64,000 nucleotides of DNA from Coniferiporia sulphurascens (taxonomy: Eukaryota > Basidiomycota > Agaricomycetes > Hymenochaetales > Hymenochaetaceae): positions 1,240,001-1,304,000 of the forward strand of contig NBBA01000003.1 in NCBI GenBank assembly GCA_002794785.1. The letters are read 5' to 3'. The translations under genes were made by a program, and so were the position numbers. Below are positions 22,531-33,511 of this stretch, in pieces (position 1 is the stretch's first letter; each line of letters opens with the position of its first letter). Under the pieces are notes generated by a model. That model searched no databases. It worked only from the letters and a program-made list of their open reading frames with translations, and was not told the DNA's origin.

Positions 22531-23708
22531 CTACATCCAATTTCTCTTTCTGCCCTTCGGGAGCGCGGCCATCTGCTTCATGGCCTGCACTGAGGCATAA
22601 CGATGGATCATCCCGAGGATAGACTGCGTGTGAGTTATCGTTAGTCGCATATTGTGGAATAAAATAACCTGTACTCACGTCCGCATAATGTGTCACTTCA
22701 TACAGACCTTCCTCACATTTAGCGGCCTCCACGTCGTTTGCTAACTTCATCATGTGACCAAGGGCTGCTAGCCGGCAGACCTTGTCACCCGCAAAGCCCA
22801 ATAGCATGTGCAAGCCCTGCATGTAGCCGTCCCTCCGGTAGTGCGTGAGCAGCAATTCGCAGGCAAGAGCCACATCAGAGGAGGTCATAACGTTGAGCCG
22901 GAGTAGCCTTCCCACGAGCATGGCAACGACGGTGCCTCGCACCGTATTAGCGAGGCGCTCCAGTTGGACCGAATCCATAAAGCTAAGTGGAAGCAGTTTT
23001 TTCATGACGAACACGTCGTGCTCGTCAAAATCAAGGAAGTGGTTGTCGTGCGTCTGTGAATGGCTGGTGTTAGATGGAGAGAGCAAGAGGATGGATTTTG
23101 CTCACGGGGGTCCAGGCGTTAGTGAACAGCCGTATCACTTTCAAGCGAATAGAGCGCGTCGCTTCTTGCCTGTCGATATGTGGCAAGCTCTTCAGCCAAG
23201 TGTTTATGGGGAGGACAGCGAGCTCAACGTCAGCGGGTGTCGTCACTCTCTGGATCAACACCTCCGCATCTGCGATGGAGGTGACGCCGAATGTGTCCCG
23301 CGATATAAGTGGAGATGCCGACGCATCCCCTATAGTGTGGTTGTTTGCATCCAGGGAAGGCAGATTACCCTCCTGGCGCATGGTGCTGTGAACGTTACAA
23401 GACACCATAGACGTTCCCCCGGAGTCGATACTCCAAGAAGCGCCTTTAAAGGTGCCGGATGGGTTAAAGGTGAATGGACTCGATAAGACCGACGATGTTG
23501 TACCAGTACAAGATGTGGATATCGGTGACTGGGGACCGTGATGAACGTTATGAAGGTCACTAGCGAAGCTGGCGTAGGACCAGTTCGGACTGTGCTGGCG
23601 TACATAGTAGTTGATATCGTCGAACGCTGGCGGAGGGGAGCTATACGGTATTGGCGCAAACAGGCCTTGGGAGTACGCTGGCGGGGAAGGACGAGTGGTC
23701 ATGGTCAT
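22531..23708 (-). CDS. Helical protein of unknown function
   Basis: No named family is recognised. The ATG at 23,708 begins MTMTTRPSPPAYSQGLF, followed by about 100 Ser/Pro/Thr-rich residues. The ordered part begins near IADAEVLIQRVTTPADVELAVLPINTWLKSLPHIDRQEATRSIRLKVIRLFTNAWTP (about 23,110-23,290). An intron (about 23,055-23,104) leads to HDNHFLDFDEHDVFVMKKLLPLSF and a long run of helices with DVALACELLLTHYR and GLHMLLGFAGDKVCRLAALGHMM (about 22,690-23,050). A last intron (about 22,623-22,678), spliced after HYAD, gives SILGMIHRYASVQAMKQMAALPKGRKRNW and a stop at 22,531-22,533; that ending reads as a natural helical continuation, unlike the unspliced frame. The ATG is directly preceded by two copies of an eleven-base repeat. 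Confidence 0.62.
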
Positions 23709-23730
23709 TTGCAGGGCAGTTGCAGGGCAG
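23709..23730 (-). repeat. Two tandem copies of an 11-base repeat abutting a start codon
   Basis: On the minus strand the sequence immediately before the ATG at 23,708 is CTGCCCTGCAA twice in a row. On + this is TTGCAGGGCAG at 23,709-23,719 and 23,720-23,730. A GGT/GTG-rich run follows (about 23,729-23,750). The duplicated unit forms the immediate translation leader. Confidence 0.8.
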
Positions 23731-25674
23731 TGGTGGTGGTTGTGGTACGGGTCGGTTGAGAAAACGAACCACCGTGCAGGTTCTCTCTTTATACTCTAGG
23801 TGACCAAACAATCGTCGACCTCGCTACTAGTACTGTTCTCCTATTATCGTCCGGGGTCATGTTCTACACGTTTTTATGGGCGCCTATCCTTATCAGGAAG
23901 TCATTGTCCTGCTTCGGGAAATCCCGTCTTACCACCCTCTTTCTTTCGTGGCCTTTCTTCTAGCACACAATTTATAGACCCATCTACCGGGCAACATCTG
24001 TGGTATGTTCCGTTTGTAAATTAGCGCAGTGGTGCACTGAAACCCACTTTCACTCGTACTGTACTCGTCCGCAGCACACGCCAGCAAGAAAACGTCACGT
24101 AGGCTCATAGGCTGGGCCAGAGAAAGGGGCGAGTACTATCATCCGGCATTCGCCCCGCTGCTATGGCCTCACATGCGGCGGACTCATGCATCAGACGAAG
24201 CGGGGACCTGTCCTAGGATGCTGTGCAGAAACTCGTGTCCCAGAATGCTATTTTGGCTTCCTATTAGCAGGCGGGACCTTCGATCGAACTTGCTTCGAAA
24301 AGCTAATACCCAAGCCCCTCTTTGCACTGGTTCACTTGTCCTTCTGGTAATCTGTTATGAATATATGGACATATTGTCACTTTTCTGGGGTAAATGTTAG
24401 CCCTACACTGCCCTCGTCCTCGTGATTTTCCGCTGCAAAATCTGGCTGTGCCATACTTTTAAAACCTTGATAGTAGATTAACAGTACTCCACTACTGATT
24501 TTACATGAAGCAAGTAACATTAGCAACTGATGAGCCGAGCACAGTCCTATCCTCGACGCTATTGGCTCCGCACGAGGTGACTTACCATGCGCGTATGACG
24601 ACCACTGAGACTCATCGAGGCTCTCTTTTAGAACGCAGTATCACTGGAGAACACTCCATATCGGCTGTAAGAGGCCGAACACCAGGCACATGAATTCCTC
24701 GCCCCACGTCACAGCTTCGACCCTTGGGAGGGAATGATACTTAGGAAGGTTTGGTCCATGTGCGGTAACCGCCTCGCCCGCTTTTCTTTATTCTCCGGAT
24801 CGCTGCGCCGGACGAACGCGTCGGTTCTTTTGCACACGTCCGCCGCGAGCGGTTCAGCCGCAGTAGTTCGCGTGATGATGGAAACCTCTGTACTGCTACC
24901 GAAGAGCGTCCTCATTGGACGGACCACCCACCCCACAGCTGTCGGTGGCTCCGGGGCTTCAGGGTGGTACCGTGCGACTCGGAGAGTGATAAAAAAGAAA
25001 TACCTTGGCTCTCAGATCGCGCCGAAGACCCATCAGAGTGTCGCATGTATAATAGGCTTCATATTCTCGCGGTGCTTGCGCAGATGGTCTTGGGCTGAGC
25101 CTGCTAAGCAGCGGCCCTGGCAGCGGCACGACCAAAAGTCAAGCCGCGAGAGATCCAGATTTGGGAAGGAGGTTGCCCTTATTGGGACATGCTTCCTTCA
25201 GAATATTCCGCTTTATCGATCGACAACCGATTACAAGACAACGTAACCATGCATTCCGAGCTAGCAAACCAGTGTTCTGCTGTTCTGCTTCTGCGTACCA
25301 GTGCAAAAATCGACGAGAGGCTCAATGAATTATAAGTGATTAGGTTTTCTTCGAATAGAAGAAGAATATATGCGTGGAGAGATGTACAAATCGATGCTGT
25401 ACAAACAGACTTCGTAGTACCGTGCGCCATTACTGATTCGTCAGAGGCAGTAAAGTCCCAAATGCCGAAAGCTGAAGATCGCGACAGGTGTGCCAGATCT
25501 GTAGTGTTCGACTCCTTGGATCCCCTGGAAGAAGACATGATCTCAAGTAAATAACGCGCAACCCGTTGTGTACCGTGCTTTCGAATCACTGCTGGAGCTA
25601 TTATCCTGTCGGTTTGAGATAAATATTGAAAAGTTCGCTGCCCACGTAATAAAGTTTCTTAAGAAGAGTCATTG

Positions 25675-25885
25675 GGGGGCGAAGCCCTCCAGTTATCTGG
25701 TTAGGCCCGTTAGGGGCCTCCAAAAAGCTAGGTTAGTCAGCAAAGCGTGGTGGCTGTGTGGCCCCCCCGTGAGAACATGCTCTTACCCCTCAAGCCTGCC
25801 TTAAAAGAAAGCCATCCCTTGCTCAACTAGGATTAAGCTATGTGTCAAAGCTTCGCCTCTCCACTCTATGTGGGCTCCCCACATA
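25675..25885. other. Cluster of three hairpins in non-coding DNA
   Basis: Three inverted repeats lie within about 210 bases. Stem one is GGGGGGC with GCCCTCC around a GAA loop (25,675-25,691, one G-T pair). Stem two is AGGCCC with GGGCCT around GTTAG (25,704-25,720). Stem three is TATGTGGG with CCCACATA around CTC (25,867-25,885), a perfect eight-base stem. GGCGAAGC (25,679-25,686) also recurs inverted as GCTTCGCC (25,850-25,857). The function is unknown: a structured RNA, a small transposon remnant or chance. Confidence 0.5.
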
Positions 25886-26091
25886 TATTAATATAGTTTT
25901 TGTATGGTCGGGGCCATAGATGACAGAATTTACTGGAGAATAACCGGCGCATTTTGCTCATGGGAACCGCCTTCCTTTTCGAGAGTCAGGGCTCTTGACT
26001 CGAGTCGCTCGACCCACCTGTAGTATGCATATTTTCGCCATCTTGGTCAATCACATTTGAAGACAAGCATATCTAGAACCAGAGCTGAAGG

Positions 26092-27454
26092 ATGTCCGAA
26101 CCGGCCAGTCCCCCATTTCCTCCAAGCGGAAAATACATACAGTCAATACGTGAATCTTGTCGAGCTTTACGGATAGCATCAAATATCAAAGTAAGTACCA
26201 ACACAAATGTTCCCTCAGTCTTTGTGAGTTGACGAAGTTACAAGATTGAACGCTCGGACATTAAAAGACTACTATTGTCTCCATCATTCACAGGCAGCTT
26301 TCATAGGCTGTCCAAAGAGCGCGGCCTTGCGTTTCCTCTTCAATTTCCCTCAATCGTCTCGGAACTCAATCTCCTTTCCATATTATCCCTCCTGAACTTT
26401 GCGTCAGGCTACCGCATACCTCTTCATGAACAGACAGGGCGAGGTGCATGGGACAATATACGTGCCCTTGTGTACTCGCTGTATATAACCTCATCTTCGG
26501 GTACGGAACCCGACTCTCTTTCAGCGAAGGGTATGCAGGAGATCAGCGAACAGACAATCGCTGAGCAGTTACGCGTCAGCATTCACGTCGAACGGCCCCA
26601 CGAAAGTATCCCTGGTGTCACCGTCGGAGAGCTCGGTGGGCCAATGCATCAGCTTGTGCAACTTATCGCGCATACACTCAACGAAACTGGAGCCGCGCTC
26701 GTCAAATCCGGATACCCAGACCTCGGCACGTTCATACTGGAGGCGCTGAAAAGCGGCGAAAAGGCCGCGAAAGGTGGTTCTCCCGACGCCGACACGGTTC
26801 TTGAGCGGATCGTGAGGGCAGTGCCTGGCTTCCGGGATATGTACACAGTGGACGGACAACGTGAGATCTCTTCGTGCTAAGAATAGGCTATTACACGAGT
26901 ACTGATTTTTAAAAGCCGTATATTGTTTCAAAAAGGCGCTGTTCCTTTTGCATGCAATTGAACATCGTTTCGCATCGAGGCCGTCCGTCCCCGCGCCTAA
27001 GGCATCTTCTCTTCCCGTATTTACCGACAACGTGATACCATCCATGCTCGTACACTTAGGTGTATTGGACTTATCCTCGGCCTCTGCGTCGCTCGGCTCC
27101 GCGTTCCCGGACCATACTGCAGACCTTCAGAAACTGCTAGCCGGGGCCGAACCTCCGGGAGTCATCGTTGCGAAGCTCCCTAAGGAACCTCCCGTCGACG
27201 GGCCAGCGCTTAACGTCGAACAGGCATATATCTTGCGTGCCGCGGCGATTGATGCATGCGAGATGATGGTGGAGGTCGCACACTCCTTGGAAGCTTCTGA
27301 CATCGGAGCATCCGGGGCGCCATCGGACACGCTTCAATGGTTGAAAAAAATTACATTGCAGGAGACTGACATGTGGTTGTGGGCGGTTGCGAAAGATCGG
27401 CCGGATTACAGACGTCTGATGCGATTTTCTTTGAGGGACACGGCGATGTTCTAA
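26092..27454 (+). CDS. Queuosine salvage protein (DUF2419; queuosine 5'-phosphate N-glycosylase family)
   Basis: Members of this family release queuine base from queuosine 5'-phosphate so that it can be reinserted into tRNA anticodons. The ATG at 26,092 gives MSEPASPPFPPSGKYIQSIRESCRALRIASNIK (KYIQSIRESCRALR is the family-like part). An intron (26,191-26,244) joins it to IERSDIKRLLLSPSFTGSFHRLSKE. The next block, SELNLLSILSLLNFASGYR followed by LHEQTGRGAWDNIRALVYSL, is the strongest family match. Further on come ERPHESIPGVTVGELGGPMHQLVQLI and, after an intron at about 26,868-26,914, VYCFKKALFLLHAIEHRF, VFTDNVIPSMLVHLGVL and a C-terminal TDMWLWAVAKDRPDYRRL. The stop is at 27,452-27,454. The exact activity of the fungal protein is inferred from family. 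Confidence 0.75.
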
Positions 27455-27583
27455 ACCAATTTTGTGCCTTGAGAATCGATTTGTATAGTAAGGCAAATAT
27501 GTAGTTTGTAATGCGGCATTTGTGGGAGTGGAATTATTTGGACACGAATTTCTGAGTTCGGGCGCCTATCAATGTGTGTAATA

Positions 27584-27593
27584 ATCACGTGAT
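27584..27593. promoter_or_regulatory. E-box palindrome ATCACGTGAT upstream of the peroxin gene
   Basis: A perfect ten-base palindrome centred on CACGTG lies 93 bases before the peroxin ATG. The extended form TCACGTGA is the Cbf1/bHLH-type consensus in fungi. It could equally lie in the 3' region of the upstream gene. Confidence 0.4.
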
Positions 27594-27685
27594 AATTTAG
27601 CGCTTGTGCGGGCGTCAGAACTCTGAAGTCGTCCCTGGCCACTTTCAAGTTATTCCTCCGAAAAGGCTCTCGCCAGAGACTTCGT

Positions 27686-29371
27686 ATGAGCTCGTCGTCG
27701 CCATCATCACCGTCGCAGTCGAACTTTGGGGCAATACAGACGCCGACACCCCCGACACTGGTTACCTTCCTCAATAATGTACCTCCGCAGCTCACGGTTC
27801 TCCTGGTAGAGTTGGGCCCGTATATCGCGCGTATACGATGGATTGCGGAGGCGGCAAGCTGGAAGATGTCGTATGCTAATAGTTGGCTACTCTTGGGAGT
27901 GTGGTGGGCGCTGTGCCTTCTCTCGGAATTCTCACTCAGGTAGGATCGGGTTACCGCTTAGGCTGGCGGTGTTCAGGCCATTCACTGGTTTTTACTTCAG
28001 GTTCCTCCTACCTTCCATCGCTGCCATACTTTATGCTTATTTGTCACGCTCTTCTGAGACTCAAAAAGTCCGCCAGGCAGTGACAGAGCAAAGTCTCCAA
28101 TCCATAGTCAGTTGCCTGCAATTGACGCGCGCCATCTACTGAAACCTCTCCGTAGGTCATTGACCTTTCGGTCATAGAATCCCTATTATTTACCTTGCCA
28201 GCTCTTCCACCTTCTTCCTGGAAGATCCTTGCGCGTGTCTTCGCCATCCTTTACATCCCTTTCCTGATCCTCACCTGGTTCACACGCCTTAGGTTGCTCG
28301 TTGGAGTATTGGGGACCATTCTCTTAACATGGAGAGCGCAATGGGCCGCCACAGCCCGAGCAGTCCTCTGGCGCAGCGCTTGGTTTCGATGGGGCCTCTC
28401 TCGGCTGTGGGCTATGTTGTCCGGACAGTCACCAGAACCCATCGCGTTGACGAGTTCTTCTGCATTCCAGTCTGGCGAATCTGCTCATTCAGTGCGCTTC
28501 TTGATTTTGGTTTATGAGAGTCAGAGATGGTGGGTCGGACTGGACTGGACTGCTGCCTTACTTCCGGGAGAGCGTCCTTCATGGTGTTCCGCCTCGTTAG
28601 AGCCATTGTCGCCACCAAGTGCGTTTGTACTTCCCGAACCGACCTGCGTGTTCGTGGGTGATGGGAAAGGTGGAATAGTCAAACGAACGGCATCGTGGAC
28701 ATGGGAGGAAAGTGAGTGGAAAGTCGTGGTCAAAAAAGACGCAGGCACAAGGCGAATTGAGAAAGAGTTACCGGTGCCGAAGGAAGACAACACGATGCAC
28801 GCAAATCGCATTGGGCGTGCCAAGCAAAAGATACACGAAGCCGGCGAGAAGCTCAAGAGGCCCTTTGAGGGTGATAGTGGAGATGCTGATGCACTCGATC
28901 CGGCATCGCCTGGTACCGTAGTAGCGGGCACAAGCAATGATGTGGATGTACAAGACTCGGATCAAGACGACCACCTCACAGACAATGATGGATGGGTTTA
29001 CGGCGACAACAAGTGGAAAGCTACAAGCAGTAGCGGGGGCCTGGGGAAGGTACGTTTATGGGGGCAAGGCAGTCTGACTTTACTAACGCCTCTCAAAGTA
29101 CACCCGATTCAGGAAATGGTCAAGAGTAGCATTACTCACGGAGGTGGTCGAGGCGGCTTCTGCAGAAGAGGCAGTTAGTTATGCTGTCCGTCAGCGGGAG
29201 GCATCGTCTGGGAAGGCAGAGGAAGAGGTGAGGGCCAGCAGCTTGGGTAGACAATCCTTGGACAGCAATCAAAGCTCGCGCTCTGTCGACGAGAACGATG
29301 ATGTGGGCGACGAAGGGGGGCTGCGGAAACGACTGAGAGCAGTGATTAGCAAGTCAACGTCCGGTGTATGA
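27686..29371 (+). CDS. Peroxisomal membrane peroxin with dysferlin domains (Pex24/Pex28-32 family)
   Basis: These peroxins are integral peroxisomal membrane proteins controlling peroxisome number and size or ER-peroxisome contact. The ATG at 27,686 begins MSSSSPSSPSQSNFGAIQTP, then TLVTFLNNVPPQLTVLLVELGPYI and a membrane helix around WLLLGVWWALCLLSEFSLR (about 27,880-27,940). Further exons give FLLPSIAAILYAYL (about 28,000-28,045), VIDLSVIESLLFTLPALP (about 28,156-28,210) and the hydrophobic pair VFAILYIPFLILTWF and LLVGVLGTILLTW. The N-terminal dysferlin motif is VYESQRWWVGLDW ... LLPGERPSW (about 28,510-28,590). The C-terminal one is DNDGWVYGDNKW (about 28,981-29,020) joined across an intron (about 29,049-29,097) to KYTRFRKWSRVALL. 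The tail is acidic and Ser-rich. The stop is at 29,369-29,371. Confidence 0.85.
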
Positions 29372-29696
29372 TCTATCAATACTATACTAGCCGTGTCCCT
29401 TACTATATGTACTTTACATGTTGTCTCTTGCATTTGCTACACTTACATAATTTACGTTTTCTGATAGCGGGACCTCCCTGAGTGACTGGCTCTTGTATGC
29501 TCTTGTGACGGGACGCGTAGTAGTACCAGCCTGTCGTAAGTACGCGCAGTCTTCCAACTCCCATTTTCCGAGTTGCAGCAGCCCAAAACTGTTCCTTTAT
29601 CCTATGTTCCTAAGCCCACTAACGTGAACCCCGATCTGTAACGGACTTAGGAAACCGAGGCGCCGGTGGGTGTTGTTGACAAGAATATGGGCGTTA
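29372..29696. promoter_or_regulatory. Intergenic region upstream of the YEN1-like gene
   Basis: About 325 bases between two genes on the + strand, holding the peroxin 3' end and the promoter of the resolvase gene. No motif stands out. Confidence 0.4.
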
Positions 29697-32600
29697 ATGG
29701 GCCCTGGGACGTACGTGCTAATCATTGTTCTCGCGTGTTCGGGCCGTCTTTTGCTCAATTAACAAAATTAATATCACTAGGTTCTCGCGCCTGCTGGAAA
29801 GTCGCGCTCTTTAGCACACCTTTCGGTCGTTGATGGATTCGAACGTAATGACGCAAACAAGAGGGCCTATCGCGTTGGCATCGACGCGTCCATTTGGTAC
29901 AAACATGCCGCATACAGCAAAGAGGGAGAAAACCCAGAGCTTAGGCTTCTCTTTTTTCGTGTAATACGGCTAGCTAAGCTTCCCATACTGCCGCTTTTCG
30001 TTTTCGACGGCCGCGACAGACCCAAAGTCAAGCGCGGGAGCAGAGTAGGAAAGTCCGGGTCGCATAGCCTGACGAAGAGTATGAAAACACTGCTGGAAGC
30101 CTTTGGAATGGAATGGCGCGAGGCGGCAGGCGAGGCCGAGGCCGAGCTGGCGTACTTGAACCGTACTGGCGTCATTGACGCGATCTTAACGGACGACGCG
30201 GACGCCTTTGTTTTTGGAGCAACTACCATCATCCGAAAGTCTGTGTCTTTGCTCAATTATAATCATGGCCGAGGGAAATCCATAATATCGTTATTAACAT
30301 GGTCGCAACCTTAGTACACGATCGTCGAACAAGAAGAGTGAGGAGGGACATGTCATGGAGTACCGTGCCGCAACTCTACGTTCACATCCACAGGTCGAGA
30401 TGACGCAGGGAGGAATGATCCTTTTTGCCCTCCTGGCCGGCGGAGATTATGACAAAGTACGTCTTTTGAGCGATGAGGCTCAATCGTTTGGTCAATAGGA
30501 GCTCACTGATTTTACCAAGGGTGTGGACAGATTTGGAAAAGCTGTAGCTCATGCTCTCGCTCGGTGCGGATTCGGTGACGAGCTTTTGGAGGCTGCCAAA
30601 AAGCGCAAAGTTCATGATATCCGCAACTTCTTTCCAGGGTGGAGACATCGAATTAATAGGGAACTTCGGGAAAACAGCAGGGGTTTTCTAACGCGAAGCT
30701 GCCCCGGTCTTTCCCTTCCAGATGACTTTCCAGATCTTGAGGTGCTCATTAAATATGTGGAGCCAACCATAAAGACGGGTGGTGTAGGCATGAGAGGAAA
30801 CTTGGAGTTAAACCTCACTCAAATTGCCGGTTTTTGCCGTAAGTTTCTCAAGTGGAAAGAACGCGAGATTGTTGCACGGTTCAGGAATTTGCTTTGGGAA
30901 CCGAGCGTCATGCGTGTCCTACGTCGCGCAGCACTAGAGCAAGACAGGAGAGATGTCGACGAGCGTGTCGCATCTGGTATAATTGACTATCACGTCCGAG
31001 GTGTTCCCAGGTCCGCAGCACACCAATCAGTGGGAACTTCTGTTTCACTAATTTCGAAGTATCTGAACCCAAGCGCAGTCGACCGGCGAAGTGAGGCTTT
31101 TGTGAATCGGGGCCCGTTAATCACATCTCAGGCAGCAAACGATCCAAAATCGTTCATCGTCAAAATACATTCAAGCCGCAAGCACATATCTACAGACGAA
31201 ATGCTTGAATACCGTTTAGAGGTAGATCCAAGCAAATTCATGGAGCTCACACTCCCTGGTATTAAGGGCGCTGGAAATAAGAGCGTGGCTAACAAACGTA
31301 GCACCAACGACAACGAGGAAGTCGATGAAGAAGGTGTCTTCGTAGGCGATAAGGGAAAAGCGCAAAAAAGCAAGGCACCTCCAAATCCTCTTAGCACATT
31401 CAGGATGTGGTGCCCGGCATCAATGCTGTGGCGCATCGAGCCCAAACTTGTCGAGGATTACGAACTTGGACTGGAAGAAAAGAGAAAAAAGAAGGCGAAA
31501 AGGGTTGCTAGCGGCAGAACCTCTTCGGACGGCACGGGAAAAGGGAAACGCAAGGCAGTTTGTTCAGAAGATGGAACAGATGTGAGCGCTGACGAAGAAG
31601 ATAATTCTATCCGCTATTCTCCTCCGACCAAAAAGAAAAGGGTCGCACCGATGCTGCCGAGTCGGTGCAAGGCTCCTTCGAGGGAGGACCCCAGTTGTGA
31701 TATTCTGGATCCGTCCCGCATCCCGCAGCCTCGCGCTAGTTCATCTAATTTACTCAACGTCTCATCTTCGTCCCATTCCTCTCTTTCTTCGCGGCTATCA
31801 CGGAAAACCTCTAAAGAGTCTAGTGTCAGGTCTTCCCTCCCTCAAATTTCCTCATCCCAACCACCACATGTTCAATTGATCCAGTCTGCTTCCGGTACTT
31901 CGACCAAGTCAGCTGACGACTGGGGCGATTTATCTATATTTATTTATCAGATCGCTGACCCCTGCGATCCTGATCTCGTTGACCGTGACGACCTGCGGAT
32001 TAGCACATGCCGTGGACGAGATGATGACTTAGTCTGGAGCTGGGCCGACCTCTCGTCGGACGGCAGGTATGACACAATTACACCTGAGGACGAGGATGAT
32101 TTTGGAATCAACGACGATAAATTGGACTGGCTGTTTCAGCAGGACTTCAAGCGTAAGGCCCGGGAAACTCGGGACACGAAATTTCAGTCAGAAAAACAAC
32201 GGAAAGCCGGCGGAGGTCCTACCGGTTTAGGAAGTGAAAGGAAAACAAGTGCGAGTCGTCGCTGCTCCGACGGCGCTGCACCGGTTATGTTCGATACTGG
32301 CGCTCCAGTGACAAAATCTTTGCAGGGCTCGTCTATGCCATCTGTACTCTCACGGGCCTCGTCTGGAGTTCGTGTACATGCGCAAGCGTCGGGGTCACGG
32401 ACTACCGCTCAGTCTCCAATGCTAACGCCGCTTTCCGTGCCACGATCTCCAGACTCGGAGAAGGAGCAACCGCTCTTCCTTCCTTCTCCATCATCGCATC
32501 CCGCTTCTTCCCAGGCCGGAAGGCCGTTGTGGAGGCTGTCATCGGATTTATCGGACGTGATAGAGCTCGTATCCTCTGATGAGGAACCTTCTTGTCCAAG

Positions 32601-32739
32601 CGGTGTCACGCTGCCCACCCCTCTCCCGTCGCAAACGGAGCTACGCAAGGGGCGTGGTCGTCTTCGACCTGGTTCGCGATCTAGGACTCAGGGCTCAACA
32701 ATGGAAATCAACGACGAAGATATTATTGTCTTGGCTTAG
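29697..32739 (+). CDS. YEN1: GEN1/YEN1-type Holliday junction resolvase (XPG/Rad2 nuclease)
   Basis: GEN1/Yen1 nucleases cut Holliday junctions symmetrically at the end of recombination. The ATG at 29,697 opens a tiny exon, MGVNGPWD; an intron (29,721-29,780) joins it to VLAPAGKSRSLAHL. The XPG-N region has GIDASIWYKHAAYSKEG (about 29,880-29,935) and LPLFVFDGRDRPKVKRG (about 29,990-30,040). The XPG-I region, GEAEAELAYL ... DAILTDDADAFVFG (30,127-30,220), holds the acidic metal ligands, and GGDYDKGVDRFG (about 30,440-30,530, split by an intron) supplies the next Asp and begins the helix-two-turn region. LARCGFGDELLEAA follows. Further on, YRLEVDPSKFMELTLPGI and FRMWCPASMLWRIEPKLVEDYE (about 31,400-31,470) fit the chromodomain-like module of these proteins. 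The last 430 residues are Ser-rich with KKKRV-type basic clusters. The stop is at 32,737-32,739. Confidence 0.88.
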
Positions 32740-33511
32740 GACTGTGTTTCGTGCGGTTTTCACTGAATTATTAAATCAACTTGCAATCTGCATTTATTTT
32801 TATTTTTATTCTTGTTTAACCCTTCCCGAGGATTCGGGAAACTTACTTACATCCCCGATATTAGTGTCTACTTTCGGTTTCAGGATAATACCCCTCTTAC
32901 CCCTACACCATTGTTATAAATTTTGCTGGAGACTTCGCGTCCTGATTGAACCTAATGTGACTTACACTCATTCCCGATGATATAGTTTCGTACATTGTTG
33001 GAACAACAGACGTAATACAATACATATGAGAAGATGAACGACCGTCTCTCGGGCTGTCTCGTTCCCTGTCTCTCCCGCGCCGTTCCTATCCTTCCCGCAG
33101 AAAGGTGATGATCGTTGTATGAATGGTATGAATGGTATTGCGATTTTCTGGGACCTTCTTTTCTTTTGGAATACGGATTTCGCCGACGTGGGCATGGACC
33201 CCATGGCAGATAAATTATCCACATGACAAGCTAGAATGAATCAGTGCGACCAACGTTAAATAAGGTGCACTTGGTGTCCTCCCTGGGACTCAATGGCGGC
33301 CCTGGACCATGGTTTGAAAAGGACCCGGACCAGGTAACAAGCCTGTTTTTCACGCTGCCATCAGTCCACCGTGGAGCCGCAAGGGCCTTGAGGCGCAAAG
33401 GACTGATAGATTAAGTTTTTTTCAAGTCGTACACAAGAACCTCATGATCAGACTAAGATGACCCTGCACAAATCCCTAAGCCAAGAATGCTGAGCGCCAC
33501 CCGACACGTCG
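32740..33511. other. Convergent intergenic region, YEN1-like / GPI18
   Basis: About 770 bases between two convergent stops. The first part is AT-rich with TTTATTTTTATTTTTATT near 32,795-32,812, likely part of a 3' untranslated or polyadenylation region. A 90-codon frame on - (32,952-33,224) shows no domain, so no gene is called. Confidence 0.45.

Larger units (their letters stand above)
23709..26091. other. Gene-poor 2.4 kb interval
   Basis: This is the longest stretch of the window without a supported gene. It lies between divergent starts at 23,708 (-) and 26,092 (+), so promoters occupy the ends. The middle holds only short open frames without domain signals; the longest is 170 codons on + (24,734-25,246). 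The 25,670-25,890 segment has three stem-loops, listed separately. I see no transposase or reverse transcriptase motif, and no long terminal repeat pair. Repeat-element remnants or a non-coding transcript are possible. Confidence 0.45.

Noticed and set aside
24709..24936. Minus-strand frame ending in SKL, a possible peroxisomal matrix protein
   Set aside because: It is only 75 codons, starts with GTG, and a three-residue ending is easily met by chance.
24734..25246. A 170-codon plus-strand frame in the gene-poor interval
   Set aside because: It has an ATG but no domain, and a competing frame on the other strand is equally open; no splice signals extend it.
32952..33224. A 90-codon minus-strand frame between YEN1 and GPI18
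   Set aside because: It lies between convergent stops in probable 3' untranslated DNA and has no family signal.
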